Assembly (NCBI GenBank): GCA_018657495.1
Contig: JABHXA010000002.1
Coordinates: forward strand, 69,472 to 133,471
DNA from: Fidelibacterota bacterium
Lineage (GTDB): Bacteria; Fidelibacterota; Marinisomatia; SCGC-AAA003-L08; JACNLC01
Length of the DNA: 64,000 bases
Reading direction: 5' to 3'
The notes under the pieces are model-generated. The model was not told the DNA's origin, made no database searches, and worked only from the letters and a program-made list of their open reading frames with translations. Positions within the stretch are counted from its first letter, which is position 1. Each line of letters opens with the position of its first letter. Shown one piece after another: positions 27,641 to 35,926 of this stretch. The position numbers and the translations under genes are program-made.

Positions 27641-28636
27641 TTATTCTCTCCAGTATTTTGATTTTCTTAATTCTTTTAGTTCTGCATCTTTAATAGGATA
27701 CGAATAATCCTTCCCAGGAAAAACTCTGTTTTTAACATCTTCAATATATTTAATTACAGCCATCTCTGCTAGAACCAATAATCCATCACTACGATTTTCC
27801 CGACCAACTATTTTTAAATCACCAATGGACTCGATATAATTCGAAAATCCTGAAATCACATCTGGAATATAACATTTAGCAAACCAAGGTCTAAAGGGCT
27901 GATAAAATCCCATAATATCATGCATTATTACCAATTGTCCATCAACTTTGTCACCTGCACCAATTCCATAAATCGGAATATCCAACTGTTGTGCAATTTG
28001 CTGTGCAGGCTCAGGTGGCATCGCCTCAAGAAGTATAGCAAAAACTCCTGCATCTTGCAAGGCAAGCGCATCTTCAAGAATTTGCTCAAAACCAATAACA
28101 TTTTTTCCTTGAACGCGATAACCCCCAAATGATACTGCACTTTGAGGAGTAAGCCCTAAATGTCCCATGACTAACATACCTGCATCAATAATTGCTTTAA
28201 TATGGTTGATAACTCGTATTCCTCCTTCGCATTTAACTGCATCACATAAGGACTCTTTTACAAACCGTAATGCATTGCTCACAGCATCTTCTTTTGATAC
28301 TTCGTACGTACCCTGCGGCATATCACCAATTAAAAACGTATTTGGGGCTCCTCTACGTGCTGAGCTAGCTAAAATAATCATCTCATCCATGGTAACTGGG
28401 TTAGTAGTTTGATAACCAAGTTGAACCATCCCTCCAGAGTCTCCAACAAGTATCATATCAACACCAGCTTTTTCAGCTACGTATGCAAATGGCAAATCAT
28501 AGGCTGTTACCCATGCAACTAGATCTCCATTTTTTTTCATTTTTTGTAGCTTCAAAATACTGATTTTATTTTTTTTAGAGTCTATTACTCCAAATGCATG
28601 CTTTGTAAATCCATTCTTTGTTTTTGTTGTTGACAT
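27641..28636 (-). CDS. panB: 3-methyl-2-oxobutanoate hydroxymethyltransferase (PanB) in a glycan island
   Basis: About 331 residues, longer than the usual 260-280, with extra residues at both ends. All key residues are visible: VGDSGGM (metal Asp), IGDMPQGTY (second Asp), VKCEGG (Lys and Glu), LEAMPPEPAQQI (catalytic Glu) and GIGAGDKVDGQLVIMHD. The enzyme adds a hydroxymethyl group from methylene-tetrahydrofolate to 2-oxoisovalerate, giving ketopantoate. The ATG at 28636 is chosen because a strong AAGGAA lies seven bases upstream; a TTG frame ten codons longer lacks this. No panC or panE is next to it. The partner here is an acetolactate-synthase-like ThDP enzyme 41 bases upstream, suggesting a recruited copy for a branched acyl or sugar precursor. 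Confidence 0.88.
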   Translation of the reverse strand: MSTTKTKNGFTKHAFGVIDSKKNKISILKLQKMKKNGDLVAWVTAYDLPFAYVAEKAGVDMILVGDSGGMVQLGYQTTNPVTMDEMIILASSARRGAPNTFLIGDMPQGTYEVSKEDAVSNALRFVKESLCDAVKCEGGIRVINHIKAIIDAGMLVMGHLGLTPQSAVSFGGYRVQGKNVIGFEQILEDALALQDAGVFAILLEAMPPEPAQQIAQQLDIPIYGIGAGDKVDGQLVIMHDIMGFYQPFRPWFAKCYIPDVISGFSNYIESIGDLKIVGRENRSDGLLVLAEMAVIKYIEDVKNRVFPGKDYSYPIKDAELKELRKSKYWRE

Positions 28637-28643
28637 AGCGAAT

Positions 28644-28649
28644 TTCCTT
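28644..28649 (-). promoter_or_regulatory. Ribosome binding site deciding the panB start
   Basis: On the minus strand this reads AAGGAA, seven bases before the ATG at 28636. It is one of the clearest ribosome sites in the island and favours this ATG over the upstream TTG at 28666. Confidence 0.7.
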
Positions 28650-28677
28650 AACGATTTTAGATTCAAATTACTTTTTA

Positions 28678-30465
28678 TTATTCAGTGATCATAATATCAT
28701 TAAATTCTAATCTAGGTAAAAATGGATACATATCTTCAAGAGGTCTCGCAGAAAATGTGCCATCAGAATTTTTATCCCAGCCCTGTTGTGGAATAAGTTT
28801 TTGTTTTGGCGAAATCTTAATCTCGCATAGTGAAGGACCTGGATAATCCAATGTCCATTGAATCTTTTTTTGAAGATCACTGTAATTATCAATTGTAGTT
28901 GTCTTTATTCCATATGCTTCGGCGATAAGGGTAGAGTCGGGAAGACTCATTCCACCTTCTTTTGCAGAACCAGTGAAATTAGAATCTAAAAAAATCTCTT
29001 GTGTATGGCGAATAGCTAGATATCCATCATTATTCATTACAAAAATTTTAATTGGAAGATTATGATGCTGAATGGTTTGTAATTCCTGAACATTTAATTG
29101 AAAGCTACCATCTCCAATAAGACAAATGACTTTGCAGTTAGGCGAAGCAAAACTAGCACCAATACTTTCTGGAAATCCAGTGCCCATAGCAGAAATAGCA
29201 GATGAGCAAATAATTCTTTGATTATTTTTTAATTTAATCCCTTGAAAACTCATATATAAATTTGTGCCACCCCCATCCACAACAACAATATCACCATCCA
29301 TCATTTCAGTGGATAATTTATTTAAAAATATATAAGGATTTATAAAACCAGAATTTGAGTCTACGTTGCAAGGAACTTCATTGTACTTCCGAAAATTATT
29401 GCATGATTTCCGCCAAGAATCAATATTATTGATATTAAAATTATTAATGCAGGAAAGGAGTCCATCCAAAAATAATTTTGAATCACTCAGAATTGGAAAA
29501 TCTACGTGCACTGTTTCATTTGAAAGCTCGTTTTCATCAATGTCAACCATTATTATTTTTGCATTTTTTGCAAAAGAACTAAACATTGTACCAGTGTGTG
29601 TAATTCCTAAATGAGATCCAATACAAATAAGCAAATCGCAATTTTGGACAGCAATATTAGCACCACGTTGGCCAGATATACCCACACGACCAATATTCAG
29701 GTTGTTCTCGTCAGGAATAATGTCACTTGCAGTCCAAGTTGAAACAAAAGGGATGTTTAATTGATCAATTATTTCTTTGAATTTATCCTCGGCATGCCCC
29801 AAATGAATTCCATTGCCTGCAAAAAATAGTGGCCGTTTTGAATCAGCTAATAAACTAAGGCAAAGATCAATCGATTCATGAGTGAGTTTATCAAAATGGT
29901 TCTCAACTTTATCTGGTATTTTAAAACTGGTAAGAGTGTTAATATCAATATCGGTCCATTGAAAATCGAGGGGAAGATCAATCCAAACTGGACCAGGTCT
30001 ACCATCAAATGCTAAATAAATCGCTTTTTCTAATATGTATCGAATATTTTCAGGATCATCAACCATTACTACATATTTTGTAATTGGTTGAACAACTGGT
30101 AGAATATCCATTTCTTGTGTACCTAACTGTCTTAGTTTTGTACCGTGAGATGTATGTTCCTTCCGCGCTTGCCCAGAAATAAAGATGCATGGAATAGAAT
30201 CTTGCCATGCTGCAAGAACACCTGTAATAGCATTTGTACAGCCAGGACCAGTCGTCACAATAGCTGCTCCTATGTTATTATTAACCTTTGCATAAGCAAC
30301 AGCAGCTAGAGCTGCAGCTTGCTCGTGGTGGCAATAGACAGCTGAAATATTTTCGGTTTTTGAAATGGAGTCAAAAAGGTGAACAACCCCTCCTCCAGTC
30401 ACACCAAAGATATTATCAATTCCCTGATCTACGAGAAAAGAGGTTATGTAATCAGTTAATTTCAT
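28678..30465 (-). CDS. Acetolactate-synthase-like ThDP enzyme (single chain)
   Basis: 595 residues with the three-domain plan of the acetohydroxyacid synthase/pyruvate decarboxylase family. The ThDP-activating Glu is in YCHHEQAAALAA near residue 45. TTGPGCTNAITGVLAAW is intact, and the C-terminal ThDP motif is GDGSFQLNVQEL with NNDGY. No regulatory subunit gene lies nearby, arguing against branched-chain amino acid synthesis. In Yersinia, the related YerE adds a two-carbon unit from pyruvate to CDP-3,6-dideoxy-4-ketoglucose, and rfbFGH for that substrate lie 15 kb away in this island. A link to PanB, the next gene, is equally possible. Which acceptor it uses is not decidable here. Confidence 0.82.
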   Translation of the reverse strand: MKLTDYITSFLVDQGIDNIFGVTGGGVVHLFDSISKTENISAVYCHHEQAAALAAVAYAKVNNNIGAAIVTTGPGCTNAITGVLAAWQDSIPCIFISGQARKEHTSHGTKLRQLGTQEMDILPVVQPITKYVVMVDDPENIRYILEKAIYLAFDGRPGPVWIDLPLDFQWTDIDINTLTSFKIPDKVENHFDKLTHESIDLCLSLLADSKRPLFFAGNGIHLGHAEDKFKEIIDQLNIPFVSTWTASDIIPDENNLNIGRVGISGQRGANIAVQNCDLLICIGSHLGITHTGTMFSSFAKNAKIIMVDIDENELSNETVHVDFPILSDSKLFLDGLLSCINNFNINNIDSWRKSCNNFRKYNEVPCNVDSNSGFINPYIFLNKLSTEMMDGDIVVVDGGGTNLYMSFQGIKLKNNQRIICSSAISAMGTGFPESIGASFASPNCKVICLIGDGSFQLNVQELQTIQHHNLPIKIFVMNNDGYLAIRHTQEIFLDSNFTGSAKEGGMSLPDSTLIAEAYGIKTTTIDNYSDLQKKIQWTLDYPGPSLCEIKISPKQKLIPQQGWDKNSDGTFSARPLEDMYPFLPRLEFNDIMITE

Positions 30466-30576
30466 TTTGGTCCTTATGTTGGTAAATTAGCTGTGATAAA
30501 TACATCCAAAAAAAATGAATTAGGAATATCTAATTTTATCAAATCCATTTCAAAATTATTAAGAGATGCTGTAATA

Positions 30577-31287
30577 TTATTTCTCCGGTGTTACACAAAG
30601 TGCAATTAAATATTGGCACATCCTAGGGAAACCAGTATGTAAAACTTCATCGTTCATACCAAACATAAATACATTCCCAAAATATTTTTCTAAGAATATT
30701 TTCATATCTTCAGACGATTTACAATTTATATGCTGAGCTTTTGAGACTGGAGAAGCATACTTTTGCGATTCAATTGATGGAATACCGATTATTGCTACAC
30801 CATTACAATTTAAACTCTCAGTTAATTTTTTAAGCAAAAGATCTTCTTGTTTTGGATCAATATGTTCTAACACATCCATTAGAACAACTCCATCATATTT
30901 GCCATCATCAGTATATTGGCAATTGGGTAGACCTGACAGTGCATCATGATGTAGAAATGAGATGTTTAAATCCAATTGGTCATATAGCTCTTTACAGGAA
31001 TCGATAAAAGTTTTATAGTAGTCGATGGCAGTGACATGTTTAACTTCTTTAGATAATATTAGTGTTCCCGTAGCTTCATTGCAGCCAATTTCACAAATAT
31101 ATTCTTTCCCAGTCAACATCTTACTCAAGTACTTATATCTCGATAGGGTAAACAATAGATGTTTTGGATCTCTCATCAATGTTGCTCTGTTTATTGGCCC
31201 AAGAGATGGACCTTCACAGGTATATCCTTCATGCTCGGTCAATTTATCTTTTGCTAGTTTTGATGAGGGTCCTTTTGCAAATTTCAA
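30577..31287 (-). CDS. Class I SAM-dependent methyltransferase
   Basis: 236 residues. The Rossmann methyltransferase core shows ICEIGCNEATGT (motif I), TAIDYYKTFID (acid at the end of strand 2), FLHHDAL and GVVLMDVLEHIDP. The C-terminal part covers substrate binding and is not diagnostic. The start is TTG at 31287, with GGAGAA six bases upstream; no ATG is available near it. It lies between an acetolactate-synthase-like gene and a degenerate SDR. A sugar O- or C-methyltransferase is the natural guess from context. Confidence 0.75.
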   Translation of the reverse strand: MKFAKGPSSKLAKDKLTEHEGYTCEGPSLGPINRATLMRDPKHLLFTLSRYKYLSKMLTGKEYICEIGCNEATGTLILSKEVKHVTAIDYYKTFIDSCKELYDQLDLNISFLHHDALSGLPNCQYTDDGKYDGVVLMDVLEHIDPKQEDLLLKKLTESLNCNGVAIIGIPSIESQKYASPVSKAQHINCKSSEDMKIFLEKYFGNVFMFGMNDEVLHTGFPRMCQYLIALCVTPEK

Positions 31288-31293
31288 TTTTAC

Positions 31294-31299
31294 TTCTCC
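31294..31299 (-). promoter_or_regulatory. Ribosome binding site supporting a TTG start
   Basis: The minus strand reads GGAGAA here, six bases before the TTG at 31287, and supports TTG initiation of the methyltransferase gene. Confidence 0.6.
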
Positions 31300-31319
31300 A
31301 GTTAATTATTATTTTTAAT

Positions 31320-32180
31320 TCATTTTGGCGAAAATAAATTAGATTCGGAATGTGGAAATGATCGCCAATCATTACTGTATCGCCTCAATTTGAATGCATT
31401 AATTTCAGTTTGCAAATGTTTGCTTAAATCTTCATCTCCCCAAATATCTCCACGTATTGAAAAATTACGTCCAGAAATAATCGACTTAGACTGGTCGAGA
31501 GTCCACAATAGGAATTTATATATATTCTCTAAAGAGGTAACTTGATCACTTTGAATTATTTCTTTAGTCCTTGAATAATTTGATTCCGCCGATTCTCCAG
31601 CCTCTATTGTCTCATTATGAACTTTTGTATTAACCCATCCAGGTCCGACGATCACAGTTCTTAAATCACTAAACTCGACATCAAGTAATTCACAAAACTT
31701 TATTTGGGCTATTTTTGCTGTAATCTCTGCTGAATAGTATAAAGGCGCATTATTTGTGCCTGGTCCTGACCATAAGAATAAAAGAGGATCCAATTCTGAA
31801 GATCTACTTTGGTATTTCAGCAATCCATGTACAATCTGAAATTGTCTTAAACAATTTAGCTTAAATGATGATTCCCACTCATTCCATTTGCATTTATCAA
31901 ACCTAGCGATTGGTTTCATTGTAGCAGGTGAAACCATGAGGAGATCCCATGACTTGAGTGAAAAGCCTGATAATAAAAAGTTCTCAATTTCTTCCTTAGA
32001 GCTACAATCTAATCTCTTTAATACAGCTCCATTCTCCTGAAGAATTTGGGTAGTCTCATTCTCAGTTCGGTATGTGCCATGGACTGTAACACCTTTAGCC
32101 TGCAGTTTCTGAGCAATATAACCTGCAATATCGCTCGAAATAGAAATAAAATAAGCATTATTTATCAAAATATTTTCCAA
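31320..32180 (-). CDS. SDR-fold protein with degenerate active site
   Basis: 286 residues with SDR-like organisation. The strand-helix at the N-terminus ends in SSDIAGYIAQKL in place of TGxxxGIG. MVSPATMKP stands where NNAG usually is. LYYSAEITAKIAQIK covers the active-site helix, but four residues after the Tyr is Ile instead of Lys, so the YxxxK pair is broken. GPGWVNTKVH matches the usual PG region. The fold is probably kept, but normal dehydrogenase chemistry is doubtful; it may be an atypical reductase, an isomerase or a binding partner. The start is TTG at 32180 with no clear ribosome site. It precedes the PDH-E1-like genes by 50 bases in the opposite order of transcription. Confidence 0.6.
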   Translation of the reverse strand: MENILINNAYFISISSDIAGYIAQKLQAKGVTVHGTYRTENETTQILQENGAVLKRLDCSSKEEIENFLLSGFSLKSWDLLMVSPATMKPIARFDKCKWNEWESSFKLNCLRQFQIVHGLLKYQSRSSELDPLLFLWSGPGTNNAPLYYSAEITAKIAQIKFCELLDVEFSDLRTVIVGPGWVNTKVHNETIEAGESAESNYSRTKEIIQSDQVTSLENIYKFLLWTLDQSKSIISGRNFSIRGDIWGDEDLSKHLQTEINAFKLRRYSNDWRSFPHSESNLFSPK

Positions 32181-32230
32181 AAATATCGTTTAGGTAAAAT
32201 CGAAGATGAATTTAATTTCGTGTACAATTA

Positions 32231-33289
32231 TTAAAACGGTCCCTTAAACCAATCACCAGGAACATCATGGGGGAGATCTTTCCTATCAACCAATACATAT
32301 CCATCGAGATCTTTATTCATCATTTTGGATACTGTGTTGATTATAGTTTCAGATCTTTTATAATAGGCCTTCGTCAATGAGTAGCTGGTTGGTGTTGGTG
32401 TACCAGGAAGACATATTCTGTGTGGCTGCTCTTTCAAATCATTCCAACAATTTTCACAAACATTGGCAATGATCTCACCGGCAATAGAGCCTTCAGTCAC
32501 ACCTGTATCCAATACCAGTAAACGTCCAGTCTTTTTGATAGATTTATGAATCGATGACCAATCTATGGGTTTCACGGAACGAAGATCAATCAGGTCGCAA
32601 TTTATATCGTGATCCTTGAGGATCTCAACAGCGTGGATAGCTTCAACAGTCATGTATGACATTGATACAATAGTTATATCATTTCCTTCATTAATTTGGC
32701 TCGATTTTCCAATTTCAATCCTATAATCATTCTCGGGTACATCACCTTCCATATTATGTAGCCATCTGTGTTCAATAAAGATAACAGGATTATCATCAAA
32801 AATACTTGAAAGTAGAAGTCCTTTTGCATCGTAGGGTGTAGTTGGCATAACAACTTTTAATCCAGGGATATGGGCAAATAATGCCTGCAGATTTTGAGAG
32901 TGGGTGGGACCCTGCCCCCAACCCCGGCCGACAATCATTCTTATTGTGATTGGAATTTTGTGCTGTCCACCAAACATATAATGGAATTTTGCAGCATTAT
33001 TAATAATCTGATCCAGGGATAATAATGAAAAGTCCAGTCTCTGATGAGTCATTACTGGTCTAATCCCAGCCATGGAAGCACCAATGGCGATTCCGGTCAT
33101 GGCATTTTCGGAGGCTGGTATATCAAATACCCTCTCTTTCCCATATTTTGTCTGGAGACCAATAGTGGTTCCAAAAACGCCCTTGGGATCATCAACACCA
33201 AGACCGTAACAAATCACATTTTTATCAATTTCCATCGCCTGAACAAAGGCTTCATTGATTGCTTGGGCGAAATTAATAATTCGAGGCAT
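32231..33289 (-). CDS. Pyruvate-dehydrogenase-E1 beta-like subunit (ThDP enzyme)
   Basis: 352 residues, pyrimidine-binding and C-terminal transketolase-like domains. DIPASENAMTGIAIGASMAG has the ThDP-activating Glu. RMIVGRGWGQGPTHSQ and the C-terminal VLDTGVTEGSIAGEI are E1-beta signatures. It follows the alpha gene by two bases, and the pair would make an alpha2-beta2 enzyme that decarboxylates a 2-oxo acid. No E2 acyltransferase or E3 gene is near, so the acyl-ThDP must be passed to something else. In some antibiotic sugar clusters such pairs attach a two-carbon branch to a keto-sugar. Confidence 0.82.
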   Translation of the reverse strand: MPRIINFAQAINEAFVQAMEIDKNVICYGLGVDDPKGVFGTTIGLQTKYGKERVFDIPASENAMTGIAIGASMAGIRPVMTHQRLDFSLLSLDQIINNAAKFHYMFGGQHKIPITIRMIVGRGWGQGPTHSQNLQALFAHIPGLKVVMPTTPYDAKGLLLSSIFDDNPVIFIEHRWLHNMEGDVPENDYRIEIGKSSQINEGNDITIVSMSYMTVEAIHAVEILKDHDINCDLIDLRSVKPIDWSSIHKSIKKTGRLLVLDTGVTEGSIAGEIIANVCENCWNDLKEQPHRICLPGTPTPTSYSLTKAYYKRSETIINTVSKMMNKDLDGYVLVDRKDLPHDVPGDWFKGPF

Positions 33290-33291
33290 GA

Positions 33292-34287
33292 TTAATTTGT
33301 ATCACCGCTATATATGTTTGAATAGAGCTCTGAAACATCTGGAAAAGGTGATTCGTCGGCAAATTGAAATGCTTCAATTACTTCGCGTTTTATTTCAGTT
33401 TTAACTGTGTCAATTACTTCTTGTGGAATTTTTTTAATTTTGATGAGCTGATTCTCAAAATTCAGCAGTGGGTCCCTAAGTTTCCATGATTCAAATTCGG
33501 TCTCACTGCGGTAGCCAATATCATTATCGAAAAAAGGTCCGCAATGCTCCCGCCACCGATAGGTGGATAACTCAATAAATCGTGGACCGTCGCCATTTCG
33601 AATCTCATCAACAAATTTTTTGGATTTATAATAAGTCTCAAGAGCATCATTGCCATTTCCTGCAACTGAGGGTATGCCAATCCCATTTACCATCTCAAAT
33701 ATTTTCCTGTTAACCGGCTGTCTGCACTCAAGAGGGGAATAGACAGAATATAAATTATTTTCGCAAATAAATAATATTGGTAAATTCTTTACAGCAGCGA
33801 AGTTGATAGTCTCAAAAAACACCCCTTCTTCTGTAGCGGCATCACCAAAAAACACACAGGCAATCTTTGATTCTTTTTTTAATTGACTCGAGAGGGCTAA
33901 TCCTGCTGCAAGTGGGATAGTGCCTCCAACGATGGAAGTGCTTCCCATGAAACCGACATTTTTATCAATGAGGTGCATAGAACCGCCTCTTCCTTTTGAA
34001 CAGCCGGACTCCTTCCCGTATATTTCGGCAATCATCTTATTTAAATCACCACCCTTTGCAAGATAGTGTGCATGGGAACGATGTGTGCTTAAAACATAAT
34101 CGTCTTTTAAGAGCGCTTGACAAACCCCGGCAGCTATTCCTTCCTGCCCGGTAGATAAATGGGTTGGACATCTCATTTCCCATTCAGTGTATTTTTTGGC
34201 AATAGTTTCTTCCACCGTGCGGATTTTAAACAATTTCGTGTAAATCTCTTTTAACACTGAAGTGCTAGTTTGATGAAGATTGGACAT
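33292..34287 (-). CDS. Pyruvate-dehydrogenase-E1 alpha-like subunit (ThDP enzyme)
   Basis: About 331 residues. HLSTGQEGIAAGVCQAL, STHRSHAHYLAKG, GRGGSMHL and the ThDP motif GDAATEEGVFFETINFA with ENN are all E1-alpha hallmarks. The ATG at 34287 is preferred; a TTG at 34317 would make the protein ten residues longer and overlap the upstream methyltransferase gene. It is coupled to the beta gene and preceded by a methyltransferase and sugar SDRs, not by the rest of a dehydrogenase complex. Confidence 0.83.
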   Translation of the reverse strand: MSNLHQTSTSVLKEIYTKLFKIRTVEETIAKKYTEWEMRCPTHLSTGQEGIAAGVCQALLKDDYVLSTHRSHAHYLAKGGDLNKMIAEIYGKESGCSKGRGGSMHLIDKNVGFMGSTSIVGGTIPLAAGLALSSQLKKESKIACVFFGDAATEEGVFFETINFAAVKNLPILFICENNLYSVYSPLECRQPVNRKIFEMVNGIGIPSVAGNGNDALETYYKSKKFVDEIRNGDGPRFIELSTYRWREHCGPFFDNDIGYRSETEFESWKLRDPLLNFENQLIKIKKIPQEVIDTVKTEIKREVIEAFQFADESPFPDVSELYSNIYSGDTN

Positions 34288-34301
34288 TTTATTTGCGTCT
34301 T

Positions 34302-34961
34302 TTATGGAATGAACCAAAAGTAATCTCCAGTATAACCGACATCTCTAAACAATTTTTTCCAATCATCTACATGTAAAATTGTTTTAGCAGTGAGATTCCA
34401 GGCAGCCATGATTTCTTTTTCTTTATCATTTCTGAAAGCATCAACCGTAATAAAACTACCATACCGGCTAACACGCTGAATTTCAGCTAATGCTCTTCCG
34501 CATTCGTTTATTTCTAAATTATGAACTGTATTAATAGCAATGACAACATCAAATGAATTATCCTCAAACGGTAGTGATTTTGCATCGGCAACCTGGACAA
34601 ATGATTGCATTTCCTCAATAGTGTTTTCAATAGCGTATTGTGAAATATCAATTCCCCTTACTTTGATACCAGGAATTGATTTAGCTAAATCATACATCAT
34701 AAATCCCTTGGCAGATCCAACATCCAAAAGACTTGATTTTGCAGTCAGACTGAAATGTTTTTGCAATGTAGGGATGACAGGTGTCCAAAATCTTGGATTA
34801 TAGGAAAACCCACCATATCCGTACAATCTGTCACCGTCAAAAAATTCTTTTTCAAATTTACGGGCGATAGTTCTGACTTCATCGGTTTTTGATTCCAGTC
34901 TACCGCTAATATCCCTTTTAGTTTTGGGATAATTCTTTAATAAATCTATTTCATTTCCCAT
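34302..34961 (-). CDS. Class I SAM-dependent methyltransferase
   Basis: 219 residues. Motif I is LLDVGSAKGFMMYDLAK, the acidic ribose contact is in VRGIDISQYAIEN, then VADAKSLPFEDNSFDVVIAINTVHNL, which is the Methyltransf_11 pattern. It lies 11 bases after the sugar epimerase/dehydratase gene and 14 bases before the E1-alpha-like gene. A nucleotide-sugar or glycan methyltransferase is likely from context; position of methylation is unknown. Confidence 0.78.
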   Translation of the reverse strand: MGNEIDLLKNYPKTKRDISGRLESKTDEVRTIARKFEKEFFDGDRLYGYGGFSYNPRFWTPVIPTLQKHFSLTAKSSLLDVGSAKGFMMYDLAKSIPGIKVRGIDISQYAIENTIEEMQSFVQVADAKSLPFEDNSFDVVIAINTVHNLEINECGRALAEIQRVSRYGSFITVDAFRNDKEKEIMAAWNLTAKTILHVDDWKKLFRDVGYTGDYFWFIP

Positions 34962-34972
34962 AATAATAATTT

Positions 34973-35914
34973 TTAAGGATTAATTAAGTTATTCATGGTT
35001 TTGATATTATAATATTTATCTTCATCCTTCAAAAGACCACTTTCAAAAACCTCAATGATTTCTTCAATTGCAATTGAAACACCAAACTGTGGTTGAAATC
35101 CAGTGTTTAATAATCTATCTGAGTTCAATCTATACGATCTTGGATCATTTGATTCAGTGACAATAATCTCGGATGGAATTTTATTGCTTATAATATTAGC
35201 GATTTCCAAAATTGAGAGATTTTCAAAACCAGCATTAAATATCCCTGGATTATCCTTCCCATGATCAATAAAATGAAGATAAATATTTACAAGGTCAGCG
35301 ATATGAATATTCGGTCTGGTTTGGTTTCCACCAAACACAGTTATTCTTTTATTTCTTAAGGCCTGCATTGTTAACATATTGACTGATAGATCCAGTCTCA
35401 TTCGGGGGGAGTAACCGCAAACTGTTGCCGGTCTGATACATTGTAAATTAATTTTGTCTGAGTAACTAAGGAAAACCCTTTCGCTAATCATTTTAGTTTT
35501 ATTGTAATCAGAGATTGGTATCAGGGACAATTCTTCGGTTACCTGGTCTTCATCTTTGACTCCATAGACACTGCCGGAACTGGCATAAATGAATTGTTTG
35601 ACGCCACTGTCGATGGCCTTTTCAACTAGGAGTTTGCTGGCCAATACATTTACTTCCCAGGTCAATTTTGAATCTAAATCCCCAGAAGGATCATTGGCAA
35701 TATTCGCCAGATGAATGATGCAGTCAATCCCCTCCATGGGGATATTATCTATATTGCGAATATCTTCTTTTATAATTAAAAGGTTTGGATGATTCTCCAG
35801 ATAATTTCCAAACCACATGGTGTCAACAACTGTGACATTATATTTCCTGGTGAGGATTTTATTTACTAAAATGGTGCCTACGTAACCACAACCTCCAGTA
35901 ACCATTATATTCAT
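34973..35914 (-). CDS. NAD-dependent sugar epimerase/dehydratase (extended SDR)
   Basis: 313 residues. NAD motif MVTGGCGYVGTILVNKIL, followed by IIHLANIANDPSG, IYASSGSVYGV and the catalytic DYNKTKMISERV (Tyr and Lys present). The C-terminal half is the sugar-binding domain. It is likely to epimerise or reduce an NDP-sugar made by the neighbouring SDR and heptose genes. The exact reaction is not readable. It is 12 bases from the SDR gene upstream. Confidence 0.8.
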   Translation of the reverse strand: MNIMVTGGCGYVGTILVNKILTRKYNVTVVDTMWFGNYLENHPNLLIIKEDIRNIDNIPMEGIDCIIHLANIANDPSGDLDSKLTWEVNVLASKLLVEKAIDSGVKQFIYASSGSVYGVKDEDQVTEELSLIPISDYNKTKMISERVFLSYSDKINLQCIRPATVCGYSPRMRLDLSVNMLTMQALRNKRITVFGGNQTRPNIHIADLVNIYLHFIDHGKDNPGIFNAGFENLSILEIANIISNKIPSEIIVTESNDPRSYRLNSDRLLNTGFQPQFGVSIAIEEIIEVFESGLLKDEDKYYNIKTMNNLINP

Positions 35915-35926
35915 GTAGTTATTCTT

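Noticed and set aside
32231..34287. A conventional pyruvate or branched-chain 2-oxo acid dehydrogenase complex
   Set aside because: No lipoyl E2, E3 or lipoate ligase gene nearby; the neighbours are sugar SDRs and methyltransferases.
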